Assembly: GCA_963696525.1 (NCBI GenBank)
Contig: CAVOKO010000010.1
Location: 62,001 to 126,000 of the forward strand
Length of the DNA: 64,000 nt
Source: CAWBRT01 sp963696525
GTDB taxonomy: Bacteria; Acidobacteriota; Terriglobia; Terriglobales; Acidobacteriaceae
Direction: 5' to 3'
Below the pieces are notes generated by a model. It had not been told where the DNA came from, did no database searches, and saw only the letters and a program-made list of their open reading frames with translations. The translations under genes and the position numbers were made by a program. Of this stretch, positions 1 to 8,474 are shown one piece after another (the stretch's first letter is position 1; each line of letters opens with the position of its first letter).

Positions 1-1222
1 GACCCATTTCCCAGTTGAATCCAAGACGCATCGCCCGATCGATCTCGACAATGGAATCCGAAATCTCGCCGATACGGTTCGCGGCGTAGGTCCAAAGATC
101 GCTTAAAGCCGACCATAGAAATTGACCGGCGCGGTCCGATTTTGGGCTGGAGCCATTCGACCCGAGCATCATCGGCAGCCGTTGCCGGGCATCCTCAATC
201 TGGCTCGCCATCTCCAAGACTGGGAATTTCGCTTTCTGCCGCGGACGGTACTCTATCGTCTTCCAGTCAATGCCGAGTATCTGCTCGCCTTCGGTGGATT
301 TGATTTTCTTGTAAAAGCCGCCTCCAGTCTTGTCGCCCAGCCAGCGGCGCTCCAGCATCTTGTCGAAAAACTCGGGCAGTCTCAGTTCGCTGCGCTCATC
401 GCAAGCAGCGCACCGCGACGCACCAGAATCGCCTGGGCCAGCAGCGCCGTTGAGCAGATTGCGCACCACGTGCCCAAGCACATCGAGTCCGACCATGTCA
501 ATGGTGCGGAACGTGGCCGACTTCGGCCAGCCAACCACGGCGCCGGTGAGCGCGTCCACTTCCTCGATGCTCATATCTATCTGCTGCATGAGGCGGAAGA
601 TGTTCAACACGGAAAATGCACCGATACGATTAGCGATGAAATTCGGCGTGTCTTTGGCGAAAACTGTTCCCTTGCCCAAGCGCACGTCGCTGAAGTTCGC
701 GATGGCCTTTAGCGCATCCTCATCCGTCTCCGGCGTCGGGATGATTTCCAGCAGGCGCATGTAGCGCGGAGGATTGAAGAAGTGCGTGCCAAACCAGTGG
801 CGGCGAAAGTCATCGCTGAATCCTTCGGCAATGCGTGACACTGGGAGGCCGCTGGTGTTCGTCGTAACGATGGTCCCGGGACGGCGAAGCGCCTCCACCT
901 TCTTCAGTAGTGCGCGCTTAATTTCGAGGTCTTCGACCACAGCCTCGATCACCCAGTCGGAATCGGCGACGTACGCCAGATGGTCATCGAAGTTACCAAC
1001 CGTGATCAGATTTGCAAGAGAAGCACTGGTCAAAGCCGCGGGCTTGGCTTTACGTACCGCGTCCAATCCTGCCTGCGCGATGTGGTTGCGGGCTTCTCCG
1101 ACGGAGCCCGGAGGCGGCACATCCAGCAGGAACGAGTTCACACCGGCGTTCGCCAGGAGCGCGGCAATGCGTGCTCCCATAGTCCCGGCGCCCAGAACGG
1201 TTACTCTTTCAATATGCTTCAT
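1..1222 (-). CDS. 3-hydroxyacyl-CoA dehydrogenase, NAD-binding part of a FadB-like enzyme (3' end outside window)
   Basis: About 407 residues are visible, reading leftward off the window edge without a stop. The start ATG is at 1222-1220 and is followed at once by the Rossmann fingerprint VLGAGTMGARIA. Further in come a TNTSGLPVS segment and the catalytic-region HFFNPPRYM, both typical of L-3-hydroxyacyl-CoA dehydrogenases, then a PNFIANRIG stretch that begins the C-terminal helical domain. The family oxidises L-3-hydroxyacyl-CoA to 3-ketoacyl-CoA with NAD+ in beta-oxidation. Continuation past residue 400 suggests the long form fused to an enoyl-CoA hydratase domain of about 800 residues, but that part lies outside. 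The gene is not linked in orientation to any neighbour inside the window. Confidence 0.9.
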   Translation of the reverse strand, partial: MKHIERVTVLGAGTMGARIAALLANAGVNSFLLDVPPPGSVGEARNHIAQAGLDAVRKAKPAALTSASLANLITVGNFDDHLAYVADSDWVIEAVVEDLEIKRALLKKVEALRRPGTIVTTNTSGLPVSRIAEGFSDDFRRHWFGTHFFNPPRYMRLLEIIPTPETDEDALKAIANFSDVRLGKGTVFAKDTPNFIANRIGAFSVLNIFRLMQQIDMSIEEVDALTGAVVGWPKSATFRTIDMVGLDVLGHVVRNLLNGAAGPGDSGASRCAACDERSELRLPEFFDKMLERRWLGDKTGGGFYKKIKSTEGEQILGIDWKTIEYRPRQKAKFPVLEMASQIEDARQRLPMMLGSNGSSPKSDRAGQFLWSALSDLWTYAANRIGEISDSIVEIDRAMRLGFNWEMG

Positions 1223-1881
1223 AGGGTCAGACTATCGCGGCCCTCCAGTTTGTGAACTGCTGATGTTTGGATGCCGGCAAGGTCTCCATGGCCCATTTGC
1301 AGGCGTCATTTTTTCGCCTTTTGACCCGATGACGATGCCCTCCTGGCGGGCTAGGTTCGCCCCTGATTCAAGAAACACAAATATATTCAACAACTTGCAG
1401 AATCAGAAGACTTTCCGCAGGCTGTTTCAATTCGGAACCGCAAACTTCAACCCTGCCGTGCGATTCAAAGTCACGGGAGGAACGAAAGGTGTATAAGAAA
1501 GGGGCCGAGGTCTTGCGATCTGTCAGCAGTCGGTCGCTAGGATATATCCTAAACGCCTCTGGCATTCTGGTTAGTGTTTGGCTGTCGGATTTGCAAGTGA
1601 ACATCAACCTCTTACCGATCATCGCTTGATCAGAATCGAGGTGCAAATCGAATTCAACTAACCTGCACAGTAGTATAGAAATGGTCTAACTTTGTAAGTT
1701 GAGGGCCGCAAGAAATTGCGGCCCTTGCTTGTTGGACAGACTAAGTTGCGTCCAAAAACTTCCGAGCCAAGGGTTGAAATCACTTCCAGCACTATCCGAA
1801 TGAGTGTAAGATACGCCGGTCAGCAGAGAGGTTGATCGGCGGTGTGAAAGTGACTGGCCGTGACTTCGGGGGAGTGAAAGT
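1223..1881. other. Non-coding or degraded stretch
   Basis: No convincing gene is seen. Open frames here are short and have no recognisable motif or ribosome-binding site. The only clear structure is a hairpin at 1703-1724, listed separately. The stretch lies behind the start of the leftmost gene and could hold its promoter, but no obvious -35/-10 pair was picked out. Confidence 0.5.
1703..1724. terminator. Perfect 9-bp hairpin with GAAA tetraloop
   Basis: GGGCCGCAA and TTGCGGCCC pair perfectly around a GAAA loop, with a short T-rich tail (TTGCTTGTT) on the plus-strand side. This could be a weak terminator or a structured RNA element. No gene immediately upstream on the plus strand is recognised, so its role is uncertain. 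Confidence 0.35.
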
Positions 1882-2055
1882 ATGACAGAGCGTTTAACGC
1901 ACAGCTGGGACGACGACAAGGGCAGTCACTCGGTTTGTTCCGAGTGCCTCAGAGCTTTCGGTAATGCTGCGGCATGCCAAAGCGATATCGAGCCGCAAGA
2001 AGCGATGGGGGGAGCCTGCGAGTATGTAGCGGAAACAGAGAAAGACCGGACGTGA
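1882..2055 (+). CDS. Small Cys-containing hypothetical protein, 57 aa
   Basis: An ATG at 1882 follows a purine-rich GGGGGAGTGAAAG that can act as a ribosome-binding site. The product is acidic and has a CSEC pair (residues 19-22) plus two further cysteines, which might bind a metal, although spacing is irregular. I do not recognise the family. The good ribosome-binding site and the four cysteines argue for a real gene; the short length and lack of operon context argue against. No function is assigned. Confidence 0.4.
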   Translation: MTERLTHSWDDDKGSHSVCSECLRAFGNAAACQSDIEPQEAMGGACEYVAETEKDRT

Positions 2056-2370
2056 CGCTACGCGCAATCGCGCCAGGATATCCGTTTTCGAGCCAACCGG
2101 AGCTCCTTGCGATCACCTTGCCGTCGAAATAAAGTGGCCGGGAGTAGGATGTTCGAGTTTGGGCGAAAATCGAACGTGATGTCCTTATGCGCTTCAGATA
2201 CCCCTCAGCAATGTAACGGCACGCGGGAGTCGTACATCAAACGGCCAGCGTGGATCAGCGCAGCATCGCAGCTATGCAGGCTCTGGGATAGCTAATATGC
2301 ACCCAAACATGCACCCGCGGCGGAAAATATCGGTTGTCGTACAATGAAAAAGTGAAGCTCTTCCAACCGC
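2056..2370. other. Intergenic stretch upstream of tRNA-Ser
   Basis: No gene is seen. A TACAAT hexamer at 2340-2345, 25 bp before the tRNA, is a plausible -10 box for the tRNA-Ser promoter; no good -35 box is evident. Short direct repeats of the ATGCACCC type occur near 2297-2316 and may be leftovers of the integrase-bearing element that sat beside this tRNA. Confidence 0.35.
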
Positions 2371-2460
2371 GGAGGGATGTGTGAGCGGTTGAAACAGGCG
2401 GTCTTGAAAACCGCTGTACGGGAAACCGTACCGGGGGTTCGAATCCCTCTCCCTCCGCCA
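2371..2460 (+). tRNA. tRNA-Ser (anticodon TGA)
   Basis: The acceptor stem GGAGGGA pairs with TCCCTCC, the CCA end is encoded, and the long variable arm (TACGGGAAACCGTA) is typical of class II serine tRNAs. The anticodon loop CTTGAAA carries TGA, which reads UCA-type codons. The T-arm GGGGGTTCGAATCCC is intact. Its 3' end faces an integrase fragment 30 bp away, a usual arrangement for a tRNA-targeting genomic island. Confidence 0.95.
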
Positions 2461-2490
2461 ATATCTTCCGCAATCCCGATCGCTTACGAG

Positions 2491-2694
2491 CTACTGCGTC
2501 ATGGAAGAACTGGCGGACTGCCGGGTTTCAGGTGTCCCATTAGTGTCCGTTTGGTTCGGCGGCTCTGCGATTTTGCGTTCTAGTTTCGTCATCGCACTCC
2601 GAACATCATCAGCCGCAGTTTTGATGTAGTACGTCGCTGTTGTATTCACGTTCGCGTGGCGTAGAATGCGCTGAATCACGATGTCGGGTATCAA
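2491..2694 (-). pseudogene. C-terminal fragment of a tyrosine-type integrase
   Basis: The 67-codon frame contains IQRILRHANVNTTATYYIK, the LRH...Y segment that carries the last catalytic His and the nucleophilic Tyr of phage-type tyrosine recombinases, followed by a usual charged tail. Everything upstream, including the catalytic domain core and the SAM-like arm-binding domain, is missing, and a stop codon (2701-2703) lies three codons before the apparent TTG start. It lies 30 bp from the 3' end of tRNA-Ser, so it is best read as the relic of an integrated element whose attachment site was that tRNA. Confidence 0.75.
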
Positions 2695-2750
2695 ACGACG
2701 TCAAACGAGATTCTAGCGGATCCCAACACTTTCACTGCGGAGGCTGATTC

Positions 2751-4571
2751 ATGCAGCGTCTTCTACGGGTTCTTGTTGTCGTCATCTTCAGCTCGATAAC
2801 AGTACTTGCCCAACAAAGCATGGGCGAGGCGACTCCGGCTCCATGCAGTACCACCGGGCAACAGCTTCCGTTCTGCAAAGCTGTGCGAGGCGACCGGGCA
2901 GAAGGCTGGCTGGCGCAGAGCCGTTCCGAGGTCATGGCGCGCTACGGCGTGGTCAGCACTAGCCAACCACTGGCGGCCCAGGCCGGCTTGCGCATCCTGA
3001 TGCAGGGCGGCAATGCCATTGATGCTGCAGTTGCAACCGCCGCGGTGCTCAATGTAGTTGAACCCATGATGATCGGAATGGCCGGCGATCTGTTCGCAAT
3101 CGTTTACAGCGCCAAAGACCACAAGCTTTATGTGCTCAATGCTAGCGGCAAAGCGCCTACCGGCGCGACGGTGGAGCGCTATGCTTCTCTCGGCTACAAG
3201 TATGTCCGTGGCGTCTCCGTGCCCGGACCGGGTGGTGGCATGCCCCGCGCCGGTATTCTGACCGTGACGGTTCCCGGCACCGTGGAGGGATGGGATCAAC
3301 TGCTAAAGAAGTTTGGGACTATGACCTTTAAGCAGGTTTTGGAGCCTGCGGCCGAGTATGCGGAAAAGGGATATCCGGTATCCGAGCGCATTGCCCACGA
3401 CTGGACCATTCCGAATGCCCTGCCGCTCTCTGCCTGCTGTACGAGGCAAGATCCCGATACGATCGCAGCCTGGACCATTCATGGACAAAGCCCTAAGCCC
3501 GGCCAGATATTCAAAAATCCGGACTTGGCGCGATCTTTCCGGCTGCTGCAACAGCAGGGGCGTGACGCGTTTTATAAGGGCGAAATTGCCCGGGCCATTG
3601 TGGCCAAGTCTACGGCGCTGGGCGGGACCATGACCTTGGAGGACCTGGCAAATTACACTGCCGAATGGGTTTCTCCGGCCACTACGAGTTATAGAGGCTA
3701 TGAAATCTCCGAATTGCCACCGCCTTCACAGGCTTGGGCGACCGACGAAATGCTCAACATTCTCGAAGTCTGCGTGCCCAAGCTAGGTTACAACCTTGCC
3801 CAGCTCGGCCCAGCATCGCCCGAATTCTGGCACTTGTTGCTGGAGGCGAAGAAGCTAGCATACAGCGACTTGTTTGCTTACAACGGCGATCCGAACTTCG
3901 TAACCGTGCCGTTGAAGAAGCTGCTGTCGAAGGGCTACGCTGCGACCTTGTGCTCTCGGATTAGGCCGGACGAGGCCGCGCCTGCGGATGTCAAGGGCAA
4001 TGCGCCCGGCGATACCATTGTTCTCTCGACGGCTGACCGCTGGGGGAATATGGTGTCGATGGTCAACAGCAACTTCGCTCTCTTTGGATCCGGGATTACC
4101 GTTCCCGGGTACGGCTTTCTGCTGCACAACCGCGGTGCCTTGTTTACTCTGGACCCATCCAGTCCGAACGTGATTGCCCCACACAAGCGGCCATTCAACA
4201 CGCTCTCCGCGGGTTTTGCCGTGAAACAAGGTCAACCATTACTGGCGTTCCAGTTGATGGGCGGCTCGCAGCAGGCGCAGGGGCACATGCAGGTGCTGGT
4301 CAACCTCTTCGACCTTGGCGCGAACGTGCAGGCAGCATCGGACATGGCGCGGTTCAGCCACGATCAGGCGAGCAACCGTTTGGAAATGGAGTCAGAGCTC
4401 TACAAAGTGGTCGGCGCGCAGCTAAAGGCTTGGGGACACCAGCCGGTTTCCGCGAACGGTGCACCGATGGGTGGTTTTCAAGCCATCCTTGTAGCTCCGG
4501 AAAGCGACGGCTCGCCGGTGTATCGAGCTGGCTCGGACCACAGGAAAGACGGCGAGGCGGTGGGGTGGTAG
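2751..4571 (+). CDS. ggt: Gamma-glutamyltransferase family protein, exported
   Basis: 606 residues, with an N-terminal hydrophobic signal peptide (about residues 1-21, ending VLAQQ) and a GGAGG ribosome-binding site before the ATG. Family hallmarks are the GGNAIDAAVA segment near residue 86, GMAGDLF near 109, and the GDTIVLSTAD junction where Thr-422 would be the new N-terminal nucleophile after autocatalytic cleavage into large and small subunits. The enzyme family hydrolyses or transfers gamma-glutamyl groups from glutathione-like substrates in the periplasm. The substrate of this paralogue is not certain, because the large-subunit region differs from glutathione-specific members. It stands alone, with no operon partner. 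Confidence 0.9.
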   Translation: MQRLLRVLVVVIFSSITVLAQQSMGEATPAPCSTTGQQLPFCKAVRGDRAEGWLAQSRSEVMARYGVVSTSQPLAAQAGLRILMQGGNAIDAAVATAAVLNVVEPMMIGMAGDLFAIVYSAKDHKLYVLNASGKAPTGATVERYASLGYKYVRGVSVPGPGGGMPRAGILTVTVPGTVEGWDQLLKKFGTMTFKQVLEPAAEYAEKGYPVSERIAHDWTIPNALPLSACCTRQDPDTIAAWTIHGQSPKPGQIFKNPDLARSFRLLQQQGRDAFYKGEIARAIVAKSTALGGTMTLEDLANYTAEWVSPATTSYRGYEISELPPPSQAWATDEMLNILEVCVPKLGYNLAQLGPASPEFWHLLLEAKKLAYSDLFAYNGDPNFVTVPLKKLLSKGYAATLCSRIRPDEAAPADVKGNAPGDTIVLSTADRWGNMVSMVNSNFALFGSGITVPGYGFLLHNRGALFTLDPSSPNVIAPHKRPFNTLSAGFAVKQGQPLLAFQLMGGSQQAQGHMQVLVNLFDLGANVQAASDMARFSHDQASNRLEMESELYKVVGAQLKAWGHQPVSANGAPMGGFQAILVAPESDGSPVYRAGSDHRKDGEAVGW

Positions 4572-4934
4572 GCAAATTGGTCGCATTGGGCCGAGATAGA
4601 TGATATGCGCGTGCGGTTGGCGCCCCCACAAATGTTTCGCTCGGTGAACAGTCCGCACAAGTAACGGCTACGTAACTGCCGCGGGGGTCTTCACCTGTCA
4701 GCACTGTTGGCAGCCGTATGGGCTCGCCTTGTGCTCCAAGCTGCGCGAATTTCTTGAGCGCAGCATCATAGGCAGTGAGAACGTCAGGCGCAACGCCTGC
4801 TCGCTCTTCCTCTGGTTGCTCCGGCGATTACAACGTTCTTCGCTGAATCGAATCCCGATCTGCGTTCCAAGTTACCGTCTCCGGATTTCGCATTTGCTTC
4901 TGGAGATCGGGAACCTGGAACCCGGGCGGCGCGC
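4572..4934. other. Convergent intergenic stretch with possible coding relic
   Basis: The stretch lies between convergent ggt and the dienelactone hydrolase. On the minus strand an uninterrupted frame from about 4836 to 4600 translates to an unusually protein-like sequence (for example APDVLTAYDAALKKFAQ and RGSYVAVTCADCSP), but it has no start signal and runs on into the antisense of ggt. It may be a gene relic; no family is recognised. Confidence 0.3.
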
Positions 4935-5846
4935 TCATCCGAGATACTTTTCGTACCATGCGAAGATATTTTTCCATCCGTCCTGCGCAGCCAAGGGGCG
5001 ATAGTCGACACGGTCGGTTGCAAAGATGGAGTGCCCGGCATTGTCATACGAATGGAATTCGTGCGTCTTGCCAAGTTTCGTGAGTTCGGCTTCCATTTTG
5101 GTTACATGTTCCTGTGAGGGGCGCTTGTCCTCCTTGCCGAAGATCCCCATCAGCGGGCAGCTCATGTCCTTGGTGAGGTCGAGCGGGTCCACAGGTTGGT
5201 TCGGCGTCAGCCCCGCATTGCCCGCGCCCACACCGCCGGGGTAGCAAGCCACCGCGGCGTCGATTCCCTTCAGCGTGCAGGCAGCCAGGTAGACCTGCCG
5301 GCCTCCGGAGCAGTAGCCGATGATCCCCACCTTGCCGTTGAGATTGCGCATGGCGCGGAGGTACCGGATCGCGCCTTTGATATCGCCCATAGCGCTTGCA
5401 TCCGTCAACCCACCAGCCTCGCGCATAGCGGCGGAGTTGCCCTCGGGCGTCGCTTTGCCCCCACGGAAATGCAGGTTCGGGCAGATAGCGGTATAGCCGT
5501 GCTGGGCAAACTTGCGCGTGATCTCGATGGTTGGCTCGTCCCAGCCGGGCATGTGATGGACAACCACCACCCCGGGGTACTTCCCATTTCCCGTCGGGCG
5601 CGCCAGGTAGGCATCGATCGTGTCGTCATGAAACCCGCGCATCTGCACGGTTTCGCCCGAAATGGCGCTGTAAAAAACTCTGCCCGCCGGCGGCGCCGCC
5701 GTGGGCTGCGGCGGCGCTGAGGATTGTTGTTGCCCTCGTGTGGTTTCGGCCGCTCCCATCGTCAATATCCCCAACACTCCTGTGGTAGTCCCGGCAATGA
5801 AACCTCTTCGGTTGATGGCCTTCTGCAAGTCTTCTTCGGGATGCAT
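4935..5846 (-). CDS. Dienelactone hydrolase family protein, Tat-exported
   Basis: 303 residues from the ATG at 5846, chosen because AAGGAGGAG lies 8 nt upstream; a longer frame to 5876 lacks such a site. The N-terminus carries a twin-arginine signal (NRRGFIAGTTTG, residues 12-23), so the protein should be exported folded. The alpha/beta-hydrolase core has the Cys nucleophile elbow GYCSGG (Cys-179), an acid at GKED (Asp-240) and the catalytic His in NAGHS (His-272), the triad pattern of dienelactone hydrolases. Members open lactone or ester bonds; the actual substrate is unknown. It follows the radical SAM gene on the same strand with a 48-bp gap, so the two could be cotranscribed. Confidence 0.9.
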   Translation of the reverse strand: MHPEEDLQKAINRRGFIAGTTTGVLGILTMGAAETTRGQQQSSAPPQPTAAPPAGRVFYSAISGETVQMRGFHDDTIDAYLARPTGNGKYPGVVVVHHMPGWDEPTIEITRKFAQHGYTAICPNLHFRGGKATPEGNSAAMREAGGLTDASAMGDIKGAIRYLRAMRNLNGKVGIIGYCSGGRQVYLAACTLKGIDAAVACYPGGVGAGNAGLTPNQPVDPLDLTKDMSCPLMGIFGKEDKRPSQEHVTKMEAELTKLGKTHEFHSYDNAGHSIFATDRVDYRPLAAQDGWKNIFAWYEKYLG

Positions 5847-5894
5847 GATGGTTTCTCCTCCTTTCCAGCCACACACAGATTAACCCACGTCGGT

Positions 5895-7157
5895 TCAAAA
5901 CGTCAGGCAGCACTTCTTAAATTTGCGGCCGCTTCCACAGGGGCAGGGGTCGTTACGCCCTGCCTTCGGCAGCGTCCTGGTTTTCTCAGCACGGAGTTGC
6001 TCCATCAGCAATTCCGGCGATAGCCCCTTCCACCGCAGCGCCGCCATCTCGAAGGTGTAGGGACGGCAGTGCGTAAAGAAGCGCCGATAGCCGGCGCAGA
6101 GGTAGTTCAGGCCCGGCTCGCCGGCGGACGTCTGGACGATGCGATCCTTCGGGCAGCCCCCATTGCACATCTCCAGAACCTCACAGGCTTGGCAAGTACG
6201 CGGCAGTTTCTCCTGCTTGGCTCGCCCGAAGGCCTCTTGTGCCGGGCTCTCGAGAAGTTCCGCAAGCGGGGTTTCGCAAAGGTTGCCCAGCCGGTGCTCG
6301 GGGGTAACGAAGTGATCGCACTGGTAGAAATCGCCATTGTGCTCGATCACCGGCACATCCCCGCAGGTGGGACGGAAGACACACAGCGAATGGTCCAACC
6401 CGTAGGCCGGCCTCGCCGCTTCTTCGAAACTCTGGACGATGATCCGCCCCATATCGTGCCGGACCCACTCATCGAAGATCGCGCAGAGAAAATCGCCAAA
6501 GGCCTCGGCTGGTACGGTGCGCTCGCTCACACCGTCCGGGGACTCCGGCTGCGGCTCCACCAGCGGAATAAAGCTCAGGTATTGGACCCCGATCTCCTTA
6601 AAGAAGCTATAGACGTCCAGGGGATGCCGTACATTCTGCGCATGAACCACACAGAGAAGATCGACGGGGATCCTATGCCGTCGCAACAGGCGATAGGCCT
6701 GCATCACCTGCCGGTGTGTAGGGCCCTGGTTTGTGGTCACGCGATAAGCGTCATGAAGCGCGCTCGGACCGTCGAGGCTGAGGCCGACGCTAAAGTTCTC
6801 AGCAGTGAAAAAACTGCACCACTCGTCTGTCAGGAGAACGCCATTGGTTTGGATGTTGTTAGCGATGTGTTTGCCAACGGGGCAGTGTTTGCGTTGGAGT
6901 TCCACAATCCGGCGAAAATAGTCCAGCCCGAGAATCGTCGGTTCCCCGCCGTGCCAAGAGAAAAGGACCTCGCTCCCCGGGACGATGGAAATTTGCTGAA
7001 CAATGTACTCCTCCAGCAGATCGTCGGGCATCCGAAACGGCCTGCTTCCGGGGTATAGTAGTTCTTTTTTCAGGTAGTAACAGTACTGGCAATCCAGGTT
7101 GCAGAGAGCCCCGGCAGGCTTGGCAAAAATCTGAAATTCACGGGAAAGCGTAACCAT
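5895..7157 (-). CDS. Anaerobic sulfatase-maturase-type radical SAM/SPASM enzyme with C-terminal SEC-C motif
   Basis: 420 residues. The CNLDCQYC motif (Cys-19, 23, 26) is the CxxxCxxC site for the radical SAM cluster; a Cys-rich SPASM region follows (CQACEVLEMCNGGCPKDR), which binds auxiliary clusters. This architecture and the opening FAKPAGALCNLDC match anSME enzymes, which convert an active-site Cys or Ser of sulfatases to formylglycine in the cytoplasm. The last 25 residues are a SEC-C metal-binding motif (NDPCPCGSGRKFKKCC), an extra module of unknown purpose here. No sulfatase gene is in the window, so the client protein is elsewhere or differs from a sulfatase. A GAGGGA site precedes the ATG. 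Confidence 0.88.
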   Translation of the reverse strand: MVTLSREFQIFAKPAGALCNLDCQYCYYLKKELLYPGSRPFRMPDDLLEEYIVQQISIVPGSEVLFSWHGGEPTILGLDYFRRIVELQRKHCPVGKHIANNIQTNGVLLTDEWCSFFTAENFSVGLSLDGPSALHDAYRVTTNQGPTHRQVMQAYRLLRRHRIPVDLLCVVHAQNVRHPLDVYSFFKEIGVQYLSFIPLVEPQPESPDGVSERTVPAEAFGDFLCAIFDEWVRHDMGRIIVQSFEEAARPAYGLDHSLCVFRPTCGDVPVIEHNGDFYQCDHFVTPEHRLGNLCETPLAELLESPAQEAFGRAKQEKLPRTCQACEVLEMCNGGCPKDRIVQTSAGEPGLNYLCAGYRRFFTHCRPYTFEMAALRWKGLSPELLMEQLRAEKTRTLPKAGRNDPCPCGSGRKFKKCCLTF

Positions 7158-7189
7158 GCTCTCGTTCCCTCAACGCTCGATGTTGCTTC

Positions 7190-7485
7190 CGGTTCCACTC
7201 TAATTGAACTTGAGTCTCTGTGCACAGGAATGGGACCCGTAGACCAGCGAGAGTGGCAATCAACGACTGTGCGATCTGATTGGGGTTCTCGCCGGAATGA
7301 GCGTAGGGCGACTTGACATGGCTTAGCGGAGCCGTGATGACGAGCACCCGATGCAGGTGTTGAGCCATCAGCTATAACTGATGCACAAATACGCCTCGTT
7401 CAGTGGTAAATGAATGGACTAGGTCCGACAGGTCTTTCCGCTCCAACCCGCAGACTCTTCCAGGCCGGCGATCGCCAGAAGTCAT
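7190..7485 (-). pseudogene. Broken ERCC4-type nuclease fragment with internal stop
   Basis: One reading frame, interrupted only by an in-frame TAG at 7374-7372, translates to GLERKDLSDLVHSFTTER before the stop and HVKSPYAHSGENPNQ and SLIATLAGLRVPFLCTET after it. These resemble the ERK...DL core and the C-terminal part of ERCC4-domain nucleases. The stop probably replaces a Lys or Gln codon. Homology fades after TET at the 3' end and before SGD at the 5' end, and the IS left end is only 35 bp away. I infer a former nuclease gene cut down by deletion and IS insertion. Family assignment rests on remembered motif patterns. Confidence 0.5.
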
Positions 7486-7520
7486 CTTCTGGGAAATATA
7501 AGGAGCGACAAACGCACTAG

Positions 7521-8371
7521 AACCTATCTCATAAATGACGCTCGCGAGTAAATGCTTGCATTGCGAGCGGAGTTGAAGCAAATCAGGTGCATGGCTGATC
7601 TCACGGATATGCAGTGGGAACGTCTCAAGCCCCTGGTGGAGTGGAACCAGAAACGGCGGCCCGATGGACGCGGCCGTCCCTGGAGCGATGCACGCCGAGC
7701 ACTGAATGGTGTGCTATGGATTCTGCGAACAGGCGCCCCCTGGCAGGATCTTCCACCACGGTATGGGTCGTACCAGACCTGCCATCGGCGCTTCCAGCAA
7801 TGGCAGCAAGCCGGCGTGCTGGACGGTATCTTGTGGGCGTTGTGCGAAGACCTGCTGGCGCGTGGGGAACTCGGGTTGGAGGAGACGTTCATCGATGCCT
7901 CCTTCGCGGGGGCAAAAAGGGGGGCGATCGCATTGGTCCAACACGCTGCGGCAAAGGGAGCAAGATCATGGCAATCGCGGACAGCCATGGTCTTCCTATC
8001 GCCGTCCGGGTTACAAGCGCTTCGCCGAATGAGTCCACCCTGGTCGAAGCCACGCTCGCCCAACGCCACGTCGCAGCCCTGCCCGAACGAATGATCGGCG
8101 ACAAGGCTTACGACAGCGACCGATTGGATGAGCGGCTGCAGCAACAGCAAGGCGTCGAACTGATCGCGCCCAACCGGCGCAAGCGAAGGCGAACACAAGA
8201 CGGGCGGCCACTTCGCCGCTACCTGCGACGCTGGAAGATCGAACGACTGTTCGCTTGGCTTAAGAACTTTCGCCGCCTGACCAGCCGTTGGGAGCGTCAC
8301 GCCGTCAACTTCCTCGGCATGGTTCAGCTCGGCTGCGTGTTGATCTTGTTGAGGCATTTATGAGACTGCCT
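7521..8371 (+). mobile_element. IS5-family insertion sequence, 851 bp, complete
   Basis: Imperfect terminal inverted repeats are visible: the left end AACCTATCTCATAAATG and the right end, read inward, AGGCAGTCTCATAAATG, share an unbroken 11-bp core TCTCATAAATG. Both ends are flanked by CTAG (7517-7520 and 8372-8375), matching the YTAR-type target duplication of IS5 relatives. Inside is a two-frame DDE transposase. The stop codon of the transposase lies inside the right repeat. The element separates the ERCC4 relic from the BAX-inhibitor gene. Confidence 0.88.
7591..8363 (+). CDS. IS5-family transposase made by -1 frameshift (orfA/orfB)
   Basis: The first frame, from the ATG at 7591, contains the helix-turn-helix and first part of the transposase (MADLTDMQWERLKPLV, then FIDASFAGAK with the first catalytic Asp). 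The second frame, -1 relative to the first, supplies GGDRIGPTRCGKGSK, the DKAYDS segment with the second Asp, and RWKIERLFAWLKNFRRL with the catalytic Glu. The frames meet at the run AAAAAGGGGGG (7914-7924), a slippery site where ribosomes would slip back one base to make the fused DDE protein. This is a known strategy in this group, so the gene is probably functional, not broken. The coordinates cover both frames. Confidence 0.88.
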
Positions 8372-8474
8372 CTAGGGTCTTGAAATCGCCAGAGTGGTGG
8401 CCGCTGCTCCGAGGCAGATCCTGAGAGGGCAAACGGAATATAATTTTCTCGCTTTCTTCGTAAAGGAGGAAACA

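Noticed and set aside
122..1255. Several plus-strand frames across the left end
   Set aside because: They are shadows of the minus-strand 3-hydroxyacyl-CoA dehydrogenase, which has clear family motifs through the whole region.
1368..1646. 92-codon minus-strand frame
   Set aside because: No ribosome-binding site, no family motif and an unconvincing composition.
7524..8357. 277-codon minus-strand frame across the IS
   Set aside because: It is the shadow of the two-frame transposase; only the plus-strand frames carry DDE motifs.
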